Positions 24,220-33,843 of a DNA stretch of 52,751 bases are shown here, piece by piece. Under the pieces are notes generated by a model that made no database searches, was not told where the DNA came from, and saw only the letters and a program-made list of their open reading frames with translations. The stretch spans positions 1 through 52,751 of the forward strand of contig CAJUTC010000022.1 in NCBI GenBank assembly GCA_910589195.1. The letters are read 5' to 3'. The position numbers were made by a program, and so were the translations under genes. Position 1 is the stretch's first letter, and each line of letters begins with the position of its first letter. Source of the DNA: an uncultured Lachnospiraceae bacterium (GTDB lineage: Bacteria; Bacillota; Clostridia; Lachnospirales; Lachnospiraceae).

Positions 24220-26125
24220 GTTTCTTCCGGTGAGCCAGGCTGACATGGAAAAAAGAGGCTGGAAACAGTGTGATTTTGTATATATTACAGGGGATGCTTA
24301 TGTGGATCACCCTTCATTTGGAACCGCGATTATCAGCAGGGTTCTGGAAGCCCATGGCTACCGGGTTGGAATTATTTCCCAGCCGGACTGGAAACAGGAT
24401 TCCAGCATTGCCGCATTAGGCGAGCCACGTCTTGGATTTCTTGTTTCAGCAGGAAATATGGATTCTATGGTGAACCATTACACCGTGTCAAAAAAACGAC
24501 GGAAGGAAGACCAGTATACTCCAGGAGGCAGAATGGGGAAACGGCCTGACTATGCCGTTATTGTTTACTGCAACCTAATCCGGCGCACATTTAAAAAAGT
24601 TCCGATTATTATTGGCGGGATTGAAGCAAGCCTGCGCCGCCTGGCCCATTACGATTACTGGTCAAATCGGCTGAAGCATTCTATTTTAATTGATTCCCAG
24701 GCGGATTTGCTTTCTTATGGAATGGGGGAACGCTCAATAGTTGAGATTGCAGATGCCCTGAACAGTGGCCTTGCGGTTTCCGATCTTACTTTTATTGATG
24801 GAACTGTTTACAAAACAAAAACAACGGATTCCATATATGACGGCATTTTCCTGCCATCATTTGATGAATTGAAAGCAAACAAGAAAAAATACGCTGAAAG
24901 TTTTTATACCCAATATTCCAATACGGATCCCTATTCTGGGAAGCGGCTGATTGAGCCATACCAGGAACATCTTTACATTGTTCAAAACCCTCCTGCAAAA
25001 CCATTAAGCCAGACGGAAATGGATGATGTGTATGCGCTCCCCTTTACTAGAACCTACCATCCTTCTTATCAGGCCCTGGGCGGTGTTCCGGCAATCAAGG
25101 AGATCAAATTCAGCCTAATCAGCAGCCGTGGATGTTTTGGAGGCTGCAGTTTTTGTGCCCTTACCTTCCATCAGGGAAGGATTATCCAGGCCAGAAGCCA
25201 GGAATCTTTGATAGCGGAAGCAAAGCTTTTGACAGCGGATCCGGATTTTAAAGGCTATATCCACGATGTGGGAGGTCCTACGGCAAACTTTCGGTTTCCT
25301 GCCTGTAAAAAGCAGCTAACCAAGGGAGCTTGCCCAAACAAGCAATGTCTGTTTCCCAAGCCCTGCGAAAATCTAAAAGCGGATCACAAAGATTATATCC
25401 GGCTGCTTAAGGCGCTTCGAAACCTTCCAGGCGTTAAGAAAGTATTTATCCGTTCCGGAATCCGGTTTGATTATCTTTTGGCGGATCCGGATCGGACATT
25501 TTTGAACCAGCTTTGCCAGTATCATGTCAGCGGCCAGCTTAAAGTAGCGCCGGAACACGTTTCCGATTCTGTTCTGGCCATGATGGGGAAACCAGGAAAC
25601 CTGGTATACCGGAAATTTACGAAAGAATATTATGACGTAAACCGGAAACTGAATCAAGACCAATACTTGGTGCCTTATTTCATGTCGTCCCATCCAGGCT
25701 CTTCTTTAAAAGAAGCAGTGGAATTAGCAGAGTATATCCGTGATTTAGGCTATATGCCGGAACAAGTGCAGGATTTTTATCCCACGCCTTCTACCATTTC
25801 CACCTGCATGTATTATACTGATCTGGATCCAAGAACCATGCGGCCAGTATATATTCCGGATAACCCTCATGAAAAAGCCATGCAGCGGGCACTGATCCAG
25901 TACAAAAACCCTGCAATGTATGATCTGGCAGAGGAAGCGCTGATAAAGGCAGGACGGCAGGATTTAATCGGGTTTGGTTCCAAGTGCCTGCTCCGCCCCA
26001 GAAAGAAGGGCGGTATGTATGAAAAAAACGGAATGGTAAACCCTAAGAATATTGGTAAAAAAGCAGGCAAGAAACGAACCATACGAAATATTCATAAAAG
26101 CGGCAGAGGAAACAAAAAGCAATAG
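24191..26125 (+). CDS. YgiQ-family radical SAM protein
   Basis: A 644-residue radical SAM enzyme of the YgiQ/UPF0313 family. The N-terminal domain contains FVYITGDAYVDHPSFG, IIIGGIEASLRR and the HYDYWSNRLK block. The radical SAM cluster motif is GCFGGCSFCALTFHQGR (CxxxCxxC). A further Cys-rich segment follows (CKKQLTKGACPNKQC), and a C-terminal basic tail of about 40 residues. The substrate of this family is not established. The ATG at 24191 has GGAGG about 5 bases upstream, within the HAD coding sequence; a much longer in-frame start inside that gene is only overlap. Confidence 0.92.
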   Translation: MELKIENQLEFLPVSQADMEKRGWKQCDFVYITGDAYVDHPSFGTAIISRVLEAHGYRVGIISQPDWKQDSSIAALGEPRLGFLVSAGNMDSMVNHYTVSKKRRKEDQYTPGGRMGKRPDYAVIVYCNLIRRTFKKVPIIIGGIEASLRRLAHYDYWSNRLKHSILIDSQADLLSYGMGERSIVEIADALNSGLAVSDLTFIDGTVYKTKTTDSIYDGIFLPSFDELKANKKKYAESFYTQYSNTDPYSGKRLIEPYQEHLYIVQNPPAKPLSQTEMDDVYALPFTRTYHPSYQALGGVPAIKEIKFSLISSRGCFGGCSFCALTFHQGRIIQARSQESLIAEAKLLTADPDFKGYIHDVGGPTANFRFPACKKQLTKGACPNKQCLFPKPCENLKADHKDYIRLLKALRNLPGVKKVFIRSGIRFDYLLADPDRTFLNQLCQYHVSGQLKVAPEHVSDSVLAMMGKPGNLVYRKFTKEYYDVNRKLNQDQYLVPYFMSSHPGSSLKEAVELAEYIRDLGYMPEQVQDFYPTPSTISTCMYYTDLDPRTMRPVYIPDNPHEKAMQRALIQYKNPAMYDLAEEALIKAGRQDLIGFGSKCLLRPRKKGGMYEKNGMVNPKNIGKKAGKKRTIRNIHKSGRGNKKQ

Positions 26126-26173
26126 AATTGGTTGACAGGAAGATTCTGAATGAAAAAGAAGAGGGGAATGACG

Positions 26174-26962
26174 ATGAAAATTGCAGTGATCACCGGTGCG
26201 TCTTCCGGTATGGGAATGGAAACAGCGATTCAGCTCGCAGACCGCTTTGGAGGAAAGTTGGATGAAATCTGGCTGATTGCAAGGAGAAGAGAACGGATGG
26301 AAGTGCTGAACGGCCATGTGCCGGTTTCGCTTCGCTTCTTTCCCATGGATATTACTGACAGGATTCAACTGGAGCGTCTTAAAATCGAGTTGGAAACCAT
26401 ACGGCCTAAGGTTATCTTTTTAGTGAATGCCGCCGGGTTTGGAAAGATTGGGAAAATCGGAAGCCTTCCATTAGAAGCGGAGATGGGGATGGTACAGTTG
26501 AACGCACAGGCGCTTTTAACAGTCACCCATCTTGTGCTTCCCTATATGGCAAAAAATGGACGTATTATTCAGTATGCGTCTGCTGCCGCGTTTTTGCCGC
26601 AGCCGGGCTTTGCAATTTACGCAGCCACAAAAGCCTTTGTGTTAAGTTACAGCCGAGGCCTGAATACCGAGTTAAAAGGAAGGGGGATCTGTGTTACTGC
26701 TGTATGCCCCGGCCCAGTAAAAACCGAATTTTTTGATATCGCGGAAAGCACTGGAAAGATTCCTCTATATAAACGGCTGGCCATGGCTGATCCCACAAAG
26801 GTGGTAAAACAAGCTATAGAAGACAGTATAATGGGAAAATCACTATCCATTTATGGAATTACCATGAAACTTTTTTATATCCTTTGCAAGGGAATTCCCC
26901 ATTCATGGATTTTGAATATCTGGGGATGTCTGAATCGGAACAAGACCGTAGAAAAGAGATGA
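26174..26962 (+). CDS. short-chain dehydrogenase/reductase
   Basis: About 262 residues with a Rossmann fold: MKIAVITGASSGMG (TGxxxGxG cofactor loop), NAAGFGKIG (NAG motif) and the catalytic YAATKAF (YxxxK) preceded by the serine in YASAAAF. It resembles the DltE/YqjQ type of general SDRs, and the substrate is unknown. The C-terminal region carries a hydrophobic stretch (KLFYILCKGIPHSWILN), which suggests membrane association. The start at 26174 is preferred for AGGGGA 6 bases upstream; an ATG 8 codons earlier is also possible. Confidence 0.87.
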   Translation: MKIAVITGASSGMGMETAIQLADRFGGKLDEIWLIARRRERMEVLNGHVPVSLRFFPMDITDRIQLERLKIELETIRPKVIFLVNAAGFGKIGKIGSLPLEAEMGMVQLNAQALLTVTHLVLPYMAKNGRIIQYASAAAFLPQPGFAIYAATKAFVLSYSRGLNTELKGRGICVTAVCPGPVKTEFFDIAESTGKIPLYKRLAMADPTKVVKQAIEDSIMGKSLSIYGITMKLFYILCKGIPHSWILNIWGCLNRNKTVEKR

Positions 26963-26969
26963 GAGTTTA

Positions 26970-27545
26970 TTGAAGAAGCAGCGGATTCAAAAGGGCCAGT
27001 ACGGCTACCGGAATTATCACAAAAAAGCAGAGTTTGTAAAAATTTTGATTGGCTTTCTTTTGATTGCCATTCTTCTTTGCGCAAAACTTGCTGTCAGCCA
27101 GCAGGCGTGGAAAAATATTTTAACGGTATCTGCTATTTTAACGGTACTTCCTACGGCAAATGTGGCTTCCCCATTTTTGGCATCCTTGCCGTATGGTACG
27201 CCAAGGGCAGAATTTCATCAGGCGCTAGCGCCCTATGAAAAGCAAATGGCCGTATTATATGATTTAATTTTGACCTCAAAAGATTTTGTGCTTCCTATGG
27301 ATGGGATCCTAGTGCATCCTACCGGGGTCTATGCGTACTGTACCAACAGGAAAGTACAGGTTTCAAAAGCCGAGGGATTTTTTAATGAATTATTCCGTGC
27401 TCATCGGTTGGATCCGCATGTTAAGATCCTTACAGATGAAAAAATGTTTTTGAAACGGGCCGCTTCCTTAAAACCAGCATGCGAATACGATGATGACGGG
27501 AGTGTGGAGTACACAGTAGCATTGCTGAAGAATTTGTCTATGTGA
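26970..27545 (+). CDS. conserved two-TM membrane protein, unknown function
   Basis: 191 residues, probably starting with TTG at 26970, eight bases after the SDR gene; no nearby ATG gives a better start. A basic N-terminus (KKQRIQKGQYGYRNYHKK) is followed by two adjacent TM helices (about 23-43 and 48-72), then a soluble C-terminal domain with no motif that I recognise. Its place between the SDR gene and an RluA-type synthase in one transcript gives no clear functional hint. Family unknown to me; it looks like a typical conserved Lachnospiraceae protein. Confidence 0.7.
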   Translation: MKKQRIQKGQYGYRNYHKKAEFVKILIGFLLIAILLCAKLAVSQQAWKNILTVSAILTVLPTANVASPFLASLPYGTPRAEFHQALAPYEKQMAVLYDLILTSKDFVLPMDGILVHPTGVYAYCTNRKVQVSKAEGFFNELFRAHRLDPHVKILTDEKMFLKRAASLKPACEYDDDGSVEYTVALLKNLSM

Positions 27546-27573
27546 AGAGAATAGACCTTTAGGAAGAAAGGAC

Positions 27574-28617
27574 ATGGGAATTATGCAGGTATTGACTGTA
27601 AATGAAAATGAGGCTGGACAAAGGCTGGACAAACTGCTTTCCAAGTATTTGAATTTGGCGCCGAAAAGCTTTCTTTATAAAATGATGCGGAAAAAAAATA
27701 TTACTTTAAATGGAAAGCGCTGTGAAGGTTCGGAAAAGCTTCAGCTTTTTGATCAGATTACTCTTTTTTTATCAGACGAAACCATTGATAAATTTTCGGA
27801 AGCTACATTCCGTGCCCAACAAGAACCCAATCCTTCCCAATCCGGCTGCCACAATGGTAATGTTGTCCAAGGCAGTCCGCTGAAGTTGGATATTATCTAT
27901 GAAGATGAACATATTCTGGTGATCAATAAGCCAGTTGGAATCCTTTCCCAGAAGGCAAAGGAATCTGATTATTCATTAGTCGAACAGGTGATTAATTACT
28001 TAATTGAGTCCAGGCGTATCCCCATAGAGCAGCTTCGCACCTTCCGCCCTTCCGTTTGTAACCGATTAGACCGGAATACAAGCGGTCTTGTTATTGCCGG
28101 AAAATCGTTGGCGGGGCTGCAGATTATGTCGGAAGCATTGAAAGACAGAAGCATCCATAAATATTATCAATGTATAGTAGCAGGAGAGCTGTCACAAAAA
28201 CAGGTAATTGCGGGATTCTTAAAAAAGGAGGAACCCAGGAACCAGGTAACAATCCATCAACGAGAAGTGAAGGGCAGCGTTCCTATTATGACAGAGTATG
28301 TCCCGCTAGCGTCAAATGAGTCCTATACCCTTCTTAGGGTTACCTTAATTACCGGGCGCACCCACCAGATCCGGGCCCATTTGTCTTCCATCGGCCATCC
28401 GATTGTGGGGGATTATAAATACGGATTGGAGTCAGTCAATAAAGTGGCAAAGCAAAAGTATGGGATTCGTTCCCAGCTTCTTCATTCCTGGAAATTAGTA
28501 ATGCCAAAGCTTCCAAAACCTTTGGAATATTTAAGCGGAACCCAATTTACGGCCCCATTGCCTGAAGGGTTTCGCCGGGTAATTAAGGCAGAAGGGCTGA
28601 AAATCACGAATACTTGA
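27574..28617 (+). CDS. RluA-family pseudouridine synthase
   Basis: 347 residues. The N-terminal S4-like domain (AGQRLDKLLSKYLNLAPKSF) is followed by a linker and the RluA catalytic domain: IIYEDEHILVINKPVGILSQ, the active-site RLDRNTSGLVIAG (catalytic Asp after RL) and the closing GRTHQIRAHLSSIGHPIVGD. It modifies uridines of 23S rRNA or tRNA; most similar by motif to RluC/RluD types. AGGAAG and AAAGGA upstream could serve either the ATG at 27574 or one at 27583. The stop codon lies inside the -35 of the trpS promoter. Confidence 0.92.
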   Translation: MGIMQVLTVNENEAGQRLDKLLSKYLNLAPKSFLYKMMRKKNITLNGKRCEGSEKLQLFDQITLFLSDETIDKFSEATFRAQQEPNPSQSGCHNGNVVQGSPLKLDIIYEDEHILVINKPVGILSQKAKESDYSLVEQVINYLIESRRIPIEQLRTFRPSVCNRLDRNTSGLVIAGKSLAGLQIMSEALKDRSIHKYYQCIVAGELSQKQVIAGFLKKEEPRNQVTIHQREVKGSVPIMTEYVPLASNESYTLLRVTLITGRTHQIRAHLSSIGHPIVGDYKYGLESVNKVAKQKYGIRSQLLHSWKLVMPKLPKPLEYLSGTQFTAPLPEGFRRVIKAEGLKITNT

Positions 28618-28642
28618 CATCAGCTTTTACAAACGCTATAGT
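28614..28642 (+). promoter_or_regulatory. trpS promoter
   Basis: TTGACA (28614-28619), 17-base spacer, TATAGT (28637-28642). The -35 overlaps the stop codon of the preceding gene. The 42-base leader is too short for a T-box. Confidence 0.8.
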
Positions 28643-28684
28643 AGTAGGTAGGAATTTTATCATTTGGGAAGGAATTTTACAATT

Positions 28685-29770
28685 ATGTCGAAGATTATTT
28701 TAACAGGCGATCGGCCTACTGGAAGGCTCCATGTAGGACATTATGTGGGTTCTTTAAAGCGGAGAGTAGAGCTTCAGGAATCCGGCGAATATGATCAGAT
28801 TTTTATTATGATTGCAGACGCGCAAGCGCTGACAGATAATGCGGATAATCCAGAGAAAGTTCGGCAAAATATTATTGAAGTAGCGCTGGACTATTTGTCT
28901 GCCGGGTTGGATCCGGCAAAATCCACTCTTTTTATCCAGTCCCAGATTCCCCAGCTTTGTGAATTATCGTTTTACTATATGAATCTGGTAACCGTGTCAC
29001 GACTTCAGAGAAATCCTACTGTAAAAGCGGAAATTCAGATGCGCAATTTTGAAACCAGTATTCCGGTGGGATTTTTCACATATCCCATTAGCCAGGCGGC
29101 GGATATTACCGCGTTTAAGGCTACTACAGTTCCGGTTGGCGAGGATCAGATGCCTATGATTGAGCAGACCAGGGAGATTGTTCATAAGTTTAATTCGGTT
29201 TATGGGGAAACCTTGGTGATGCCGGATGTGCTTTTGCCGGAAAATAAGGCGTGCATGCGGCTTCCTGGCATTGACGGAAAAGCGAAAATGAGCAAATCTT
29301 TAGGAAACTGTATTTATCTGTCTGATCCAGAGGAAGAGGTAAGGAAGAAGATTATGTCTATGTTCACGGATCCCAATCATTTAAAGGTAGAGGATCCAGG
29401 CCAGGTTGAGGGAAATCCGGTCTTTATCTATTTGGAAGCATTCTGCAAGGATGAACATTTCGTAAGATTCCTTCCGGAATATAAGAATTTAGAGGAACTA
29501 AAGGCCCATTATACCAGAGGCGGCCTTGGTGATGTAAAAGTAAAGAAGTTTTTAAATAACGTAATTCAGGACGAGCTTGCCCCTATCCGGGAGAGAAGGA
29601 AGAAATATGAAGCCAATATCCCGGCTGTTTACCAGATGCTGAGGGAAGGGAGCAGGAAGGCGGAAGCAGTGGCGGCACAAACCTTAGCGGATGTAAAGCA
29701 GGCGATGAAAATCAATTATTTTGACGATCAGGCCCTGATCCAAGAACAGGCCAAGCGCTTTCAGGCATAG
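28685..29770 (+). CDS. trpS: tryptophanyl-tRNA synthetase
   Basis: 361 residues, class I aminoacyl-tRNA synthetase, which charges tRNA-Trp. The HIGH-like motif is in TGRLHVGHYVGS (about 12-23), and KMSKS is at 201-205. The body has IMIADAQALTD and VPVGEDQMPMIEQTREI. It is somewhat longer than the ~330-residue bacterial norm, as seen in the TrpS type of many clostridia. The ATG at 28685 follows AAGGAA by 10 bases. A terminator at 29850-29875 closes the unit. Confidence 0.95.
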   Translation: MSKIILTGDRPTGRLHVGHYVGSLKRRVELQESGEYDQIFIMIADAQALTDNADNPEKVRQNIIEVALDYLSAGLDPAKSTLFIQSQIPQLCELSFYYMNLVTVSRLQRNPTVKAEIQMRNFETSIPVGFFTYPISQAADITAFKATTVPVGEDQMPMIEQTREIVHKFNSVYGETLVMPDVLLPENKACMRLPGIDGKAKMSKSLGNCIYLSDPEEEVRKKIMSMFTDPNHLKVEDPGQVEGNPVFIYLEAFCKDEHFVRFLPEYKNLEELKAHYTRGGLGDVKVKKFLNNVIQDELAPIRERRKKYEANIPAVYQMLREGSRKAEAVAAQTLADVKQAMKINYFDDQALIQEQAKRFQA

Positions 29771-29849
29771 GAAGAAGCGCTTGGCATTGGGGCAAAAAGA
29801 AATCATGTGGCGGAGCGAATTATCATAGAAACGACCTGCCACAGGCGGG

Positions 29850-29875
29850 GAATCCTGTAAAGCAGGATTCTTTTT
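29850..29875 (+). terminator. trpS terminator
   Basis: Perfect 8-bp stem gaatcctg/caggattc with a 5-base loop followed by TTTTT. Confidence 0.85.
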
Positions 29876-29939
29876 CAATGGAAAAGTCCGTTGGATTTTT
29901 GTACATTTTGGAGTTCTGCCGGAAAGTAAGAGGATTATC

Positions 29940-30488
29940 ATGGGAACATGGCATACCAGGGGTCTGCGGGGTTCCGGTCTGGAAGAGTTGGTTAACCACA
30001 CCAATGACCGATATCGTGAAAAAAAACTGGCTTTAATCCAGAAGATTCCCACTCCCATTACCCCCATTGAAATTGATAAGGAAAAACGGCATATTACATT
30101 GGCCTATTTCGATCAGAAAAGCACAGTAGACTATATTGGTACGGTTCAGGGGCTCCCGGTCTGTTTTGACGCGAAAGAGTGTAAAACCGATACCTTTCCC
30201 CTTCGCAATATTCATTCCCATCAGATGCGGTTTATGAAGGAATTTGAACAGCAGGGAGGGATCGCGTTTATCCTGCTATCCTATACGGCACGTAATGAAA
30301 TCTACTATCTGCCATTTGACCATATTGCAGGATTTTGGGAGCGGATGGAGGAAGGCGGAAGAAAAAGCTTCACGTATGAAGAAATTGATCATGATTTTAC
30401 TGTGCGGCCCCATCGGGATATGTACGTCCATTACCTGGAACCGCTTCAAAAGGATTTAAACCGTAGGGCCAGTACATACTCCAGTTGA
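29940..30488 (+). CDS. recU: Holliday junction resolvase RecU
   Basis: 182 residues. The RecU pattern is clear: RGSGLEELVNHTNDRY, the catalytic VDYIGTVQGLPVCFDAKEC with metal-binding D and E/K, and LRNIHSHQMRFM, followed by GGIAFILLSY. RecU cuts Holliday junctions in Firmicutes during recombination and chromosome segregation. The start has AGAGGA 6 bases upstream. It stands between trpS and the his operon rather than beside a penicillin-binding protein gene as in Bacillus, and its stop codon overlaps the his promoter -35. Confidence 0.92.
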   Translation: MGTWHTRGLRGSGLEELVNHTNDRYREKKLALIQKIPTPITPIEIDKEKRHITLAYFDQKSTVDYIGTVQGLPVCFDAKECKTDTFPLRNIHSHQMRFMKEFEQQGGIAFILLSYTARNEIYYLPFDHIAGFWERMEEGGRKSFTYEEIDHDFTVRPHRDMYVHYLEPLQKDLNRRASTYSS

Positions 30489-30513
30489 CAAGGGCCAGGC
30501 GATTTTATATAAT
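30485..30513 (+). promoter_or_regulatory. his operon promoter, consensus
   Basis: TTGACA (30485-30490), 17-base spacer, TATAAT (30508-30513): both hexamers perfect. The leader to hisZ is about 100 bases, with no terminator hairpin, His codon run or T-box visible, so control by attenuation is not evident. Confidence 0.85.
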
Positions 30514-30622
30514 AGAAAAACACGTTATCGAATTAGCACTGTGCCATGTGAAAGCAAAAACCGGATCCGGAAGAAGGAAGTGGCTGATTGGAAAATGTGA
30601 AATTACGGCAAAAGGAGAACCT

Positions 30623-31882
30623 ATGTCAAATAAACTGATTCATACCCCCGAAGGAGTGCGGGACATTTATGATGGGGAATGTATGCAGAAATTAAAGGTG
30701 CAGGAGAAAATCCTGAAGGTGCTGTACCTTTATGGCTATCAGCATATTGAAACCCCAAGTTTTGAATTTTTTGATATTTTTAATAAGGATCGGGGAAGCG
30801 TAAGCTCCAATGAAATGTTCAAATTTTTTGATCGGGATAATAATACCCTGGTGTTAAGGCCGGATATGACGCCCGCCATTGCACGCTGCGTATCAAAATA
30901 CTTTGCGGACGAAGATATGCCTCTGCGTCTTTGCTACCTGGAGCGGACATTTGCCAATAACACCAGCTATCAGGGAAGGTTAAAAGAGTCCACTCAAACC
31001 GGCGCTGAGATGATCGGAGATGATTCTAGCGACGCGGATGGGGAAATGATTGCCATGGTAATTGACTGCTTAAAGTCAGCCGGTCTTAAGGATTTCCAGG
31101 TGGAATTAGGACAGGTGGAATTCTACCGGGGTCTGGTAGAGGAAGCTGGCCTGGACGAGGAATGCCAGGAAACGTTACAAGATTTGATTGAAAACAAAAA
31201 TGTATTTGGAGTAGAGGAACTTTTGGAAACGATTTCAATTGGACCTGAGTTAAAGGAGGTATTTTTACGCCTTCCAGAGTGGAACGGCTCCATCGAGCAG
31301 ATCCAAAAGGCACGGGCATTTACCAATAATAAGCGGGCCTTATTTGCGATCGAACGTCTGGAAAAGGTTCATCAGATAATGGAGCATTACGGGCTATCCG
31401 AATACATTTCCTTTGATTTAGGCGCGTTAAGCCATTACCGCTACTATACCGGTATTATATTTAAGGCCTACACCTATGGCACCGGCGACTATATCGTTAC
31501 GGGTGGCCGTTATGATAAACTGTTGTGGCAGTTTGGCAAGGACGCGCCGGCAGTAGGCTTTGCCATTGTGGTTGACCGGCTTTTAATGGCGCTTTCCAGC
31601 CAGCATATTTTTCTATCTGTGGAAAAACCAGATACCTTAATCCTATTTGATATTTCAGCCCGGGTTCCCGCAATCCAACTGGCAAAGAAGTTCCGGGAAA
31701 AGGGGATTCCGGTTCCCTTTCAGAGAAAGCATAAAACTCCGGATGTGGAAGCGTATCTGACGATGGCAAACAGGTCAGGCATGCGCCGTGTACTACATGT
31801 ATTTGGGGATGGCAAACAGGTCAGGGAGTATTCTGTCATAACCGGAGAACAGAAGCTCTTTCGGATGGAGGAATGTTTATGA
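30623..31882 (+). CDS. hisZ: ATP phosphoribosyltransferase regulatory subunit HisZ
   Basis: 419 residues, a paralogue of histidyl-tRNA synthetase that lacks the anticodon-binding function and activates short-form HisG. Visible features are HTPEGVRDIYDGE, the class II motif 2 region LRPDMTPAIARC, and YYTGIIFKAY with GGRYDKLLWQFG. The first gene of the his operon. The start at 30623 follows AAAGGAG by 5 bases; the longer in-frame reading from 30485 starts within the promoter and is not coding. It overlaps hisG by 4 bases (ATGA). Confidence 0.93.
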   Translation: MSNKLIHTPEGVRDIYDGECMQKLKVQEKILKVLYLYGYQHIETPSFEFFDIFNKDRGSVSSNEMFKFFDRDNNTLVLRPDMTPAIARCVSKYFADEDMPLRLCYLERTFANNTSYQGRLKESTQTGAEMIGDDSSDADGEMIAMVIDCLKSAGLKDFQVELGQVEFYRGLVEEAGLDEECQETLQDLIENKNVFGVEELLETISIGPELKEVFLRLPEWNGSIEQIQKARAFTNNKRALFAIERLEKVHQIMEHYGLSEYISFDLGALSHYRYYTGIIFKAYTYGTGDYIVTGGRYDKLLWQFGKDAPAVGFAIVVDRLLMALSSQHIFLSVEKPDTLILFDISARVPAIQLAKKFREKGIPVPFQRKHKTPDVEAYLTMANRSGMRRVLHVFGDGKQVREYSVITGEQKLFRMEECL

Positions 31883-32532
31883 GAGATTTAACGGTGGCCC
31901 TGGCAAAGGGCAGGCTTGCGGATAAGGCCATGGATTTATTTGAACGGATTGGCATTCACTGCGAGGAAATGAAAGATAAACATTCCAGAAAGCTGATTTT
32001 TTGCAATCAAGAGCTTGGCATGCGTTTTTTCCTGGCAAAGGCCAGCGATGTTCCCACCTATGTGGAGTACGGAGCTGCCGATTTAGGGATTGTGGGGAAA
32101 GATACCATACTAGAAGAAGGCCGGAAGCTTTATGAAGTGCTGGATTTGAAAATGGGAACTTGCCGTATGTGTGTATGCGGGCCGGAAACTGCCAGAGAAC
32201 AGCTAAAGCATCATCAGTTAATCCGTGTCGCTACCAAGTATCCCCATATTGCAAAAGACTATTTTTATAATAAAAAGTACCAGACAGTAGAAATTATCAA
32301 ACTGAACGGCTCCATAGAGCTGGCGCCTATCGTAGGCCTTTCTGATGTGATAGTGGATATTGTGGAAACTGGAAGCACCCTGCGGGAAAATGGCCTGGTG
32401 GTGCTGGAGGAAGTTTGCAATCTGTCAGCCCGCATGGTAGTAAACCAAGTAAGCATGAAACGGGAGAATGAGCGGATTACCAAGATAATTAAGGGTCTGC
32501 AGGAAATCCTGAGAGAAGAGGGGAATGTATGA
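31879..32532 (+). CDS. hisG: ATP phosphoribosyltransferase, short form
   Basis: 217 residues, catalytic subunit for the first committed step of histidine synthesis (ATP + PRPP to phosphoribosyl-ATP). The short form lacks the C-terminal regulatory domain and needs HisZ, which is the gene upstream. Motifs: LTVALAKGRLADKAMDLFE, AADLGIVGKDTILEEG, VATKYPHIAKDYF and the PRPP loop DIVETGSTLRENGL. The ATG at 31879 has GGAGG 7 bases upstream and overlaps the hisZ stop. Confidence 0.96.
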   Translation: MRDLTVALAKGRLADKAMDLFERIGIHCEEMKDKHSRKLIFCNQELGMRFFLAKASDVPTYVEYGAADLGIVGKDTILEEGRKLYEVLDLKMGTCRMCVCGPETAREQLKHHQLIRVATKYPHIAKDYFYNKKYQTVEIIKLNGSIELAPIVGLSDVIVDIVETGSTLRENGLVVLEEVCNLSARMVVNQVSMKRENERITKIIKGLQEILREEGNV

Positions 32533-33839
32533 GAATTATTCGGCTGGATGAAACCACAAAGAAAAATATATTAGAGGGTCTTTTGAAACGGGACCCTAAC
32601 CAATATAGCCAATATGCGGATACGGTTAGCCAAATTGTAGAGCAGGTAAAAGAAAAAGGAGATGAGGCGCTTTTTGCCTATACCCGCCAATTTGACCACG
32701 CTCAGATAGACGAATCAACGATCCGGGTAACAGAAGAAGAGATTGAAAAGGCGAAACAGCAGGTGGATCCAGCTCTTCTGCGGGTAATGGAACGTTCCAT
32801 GGAAAATATCCGGGAATACCATCAGCGTCAAATCCGCCAAAGCTGGTTTTCCAGCAAGCCGGACGGGACGATTTTGGGCCAGAAAATTACACCGTTAGAA
32901 AGTGTGGGCGTTTATGTGCCAGGCGGGAAGGCCGCCTACCCTTCTACCGTCCTGATGAATATGATTCCGGCAAAGGTGGCCGGCGTAGAGAGGATTGTTA
33001 TGGTAACTCCTCCGGGAGCGGACGGTAATGTAAATCCGGTTACTCTGACGGCTGCCTGCCTGGCGGGGGCGACTGAGGTTTATAAAATCGGCGGTGCCCA
33101 GGCAGTGGCGGCCCTTGCCTTTGGTACTTGCTCCGTTCCCAGGGTAAACAAGATCGTGGGGCCTGGGAATATTTTTGTAGCATTGGCAAAGAAAGCGGTT
33201 TACGGCCATGTAAGCATTGACAGTATTGCCGGGCCAAGTGAGATCCTGGTTCTTGCGGATGAAACTGCCAATCCACGGTATGTAGCGGCAGATCTGTTAA
33301 GCCAGGCGGAGCATGATGAATTGGCTTCTGCCATATTAGTTACCACCAGCATGGATTTGGCAAAAGAGGTTTCCCTACAGGTAGATCAATTTGTCCAGAC
33401 ACTTTCCAGAAAAGAGATATTAGAATGCTCATTAGAAAATTATGGATACATTTTAGTTGTGGATTGTTTAGAGGAAGCAATCCAAACAGCCAATGAAATC
33501 GCTTCAGAGCATCTGGAAATTGTTACCAGGCAGCCGTTTGAAGTGATGACAAAAATTCGGAACGCAGGAGCTATTTTTATTGGGGAATACAGTTCCGAAC
33601 CTTTGGGAGATTACTTTGCGGGCCCCAACCATGTGCTTCCTACAAATGGAACCGCAAAATTCTTTTCCCCTTTAGGGGTGGATGACTTTATTAAAAAATC
33701 CAGTATTATTTACTATTCCAGAGAAGCATTGGAACAGGCTCATAAGGATATTGAGGCCTTTGCCAATGCGGAATCCCTGACCGCGCACGCCAATTCCATC
33801 CATGTGCGGTTTGAGGAAAAAAAGGCAGAGGAGAAGTAA
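32529..33839 (+). CDS. hisD: histidinol dehydrogenase
   Basis: 436 residues, NAD-dependent zinc enzyme that oxidises histidinol to histidine in two steps, the last reactions of the pathway. Signature segments: VGVYVPGGKAAYPSTVLMN, KIVGPGNIFVALAKK, IDSIAGPSEILVLAD, and LLSQAEHDELASAI, with the catalytic GPNHVLPTNGTAKFFSPLGV further on. It overlaps hisG by 4 bases (ATGA), so it is co-translated. Confidence 0.97.
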   Translation: MRIIRLDETTKKNILEGLLKRDPNQYSQYADTVSQIVEQVKEKGDEALFAYTRQFDHAQIDESTIRVTEEEIEKAKQQVDPALLRVMERSMENIREYHQRQIRQSWFSSKPDGTILGQKITPLESVGVYVPGGKAAYPSTVLMNMIPAKVAGVERIVMVTPPGADGNVNPVTLTAACLAGATEVYKIGGAQAVAALAFGTCSVPRVNKIVGPGNIFVALAKKAVYGHVSIDSIAGPSEILVLADETANPRYVAADLLSQAEHDELASAILVTTSMDLAKEVSLQVDQFVQTLSRKEILECSLENYGYILVVDCLEEAIQTANEIASEHLEIVTRQPFEVMTKIRNAGAIFIGEYSSEPLGDYFAGPNHVLPTNGTAKFFSPLGVDDFIKKSSIIYYSREALEQAHKDIEAFANAESLTAHANSIHVRFEEKKAEEK

Positions 33840-33843
33840 AAAG

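Noticed and set aside
30514..30622. A T-box or histidine attenuator in the his leader
   Set aside because: The leader is only about 110 bases, with no T-box consensus, no terminator hairpin and no run of His codons.
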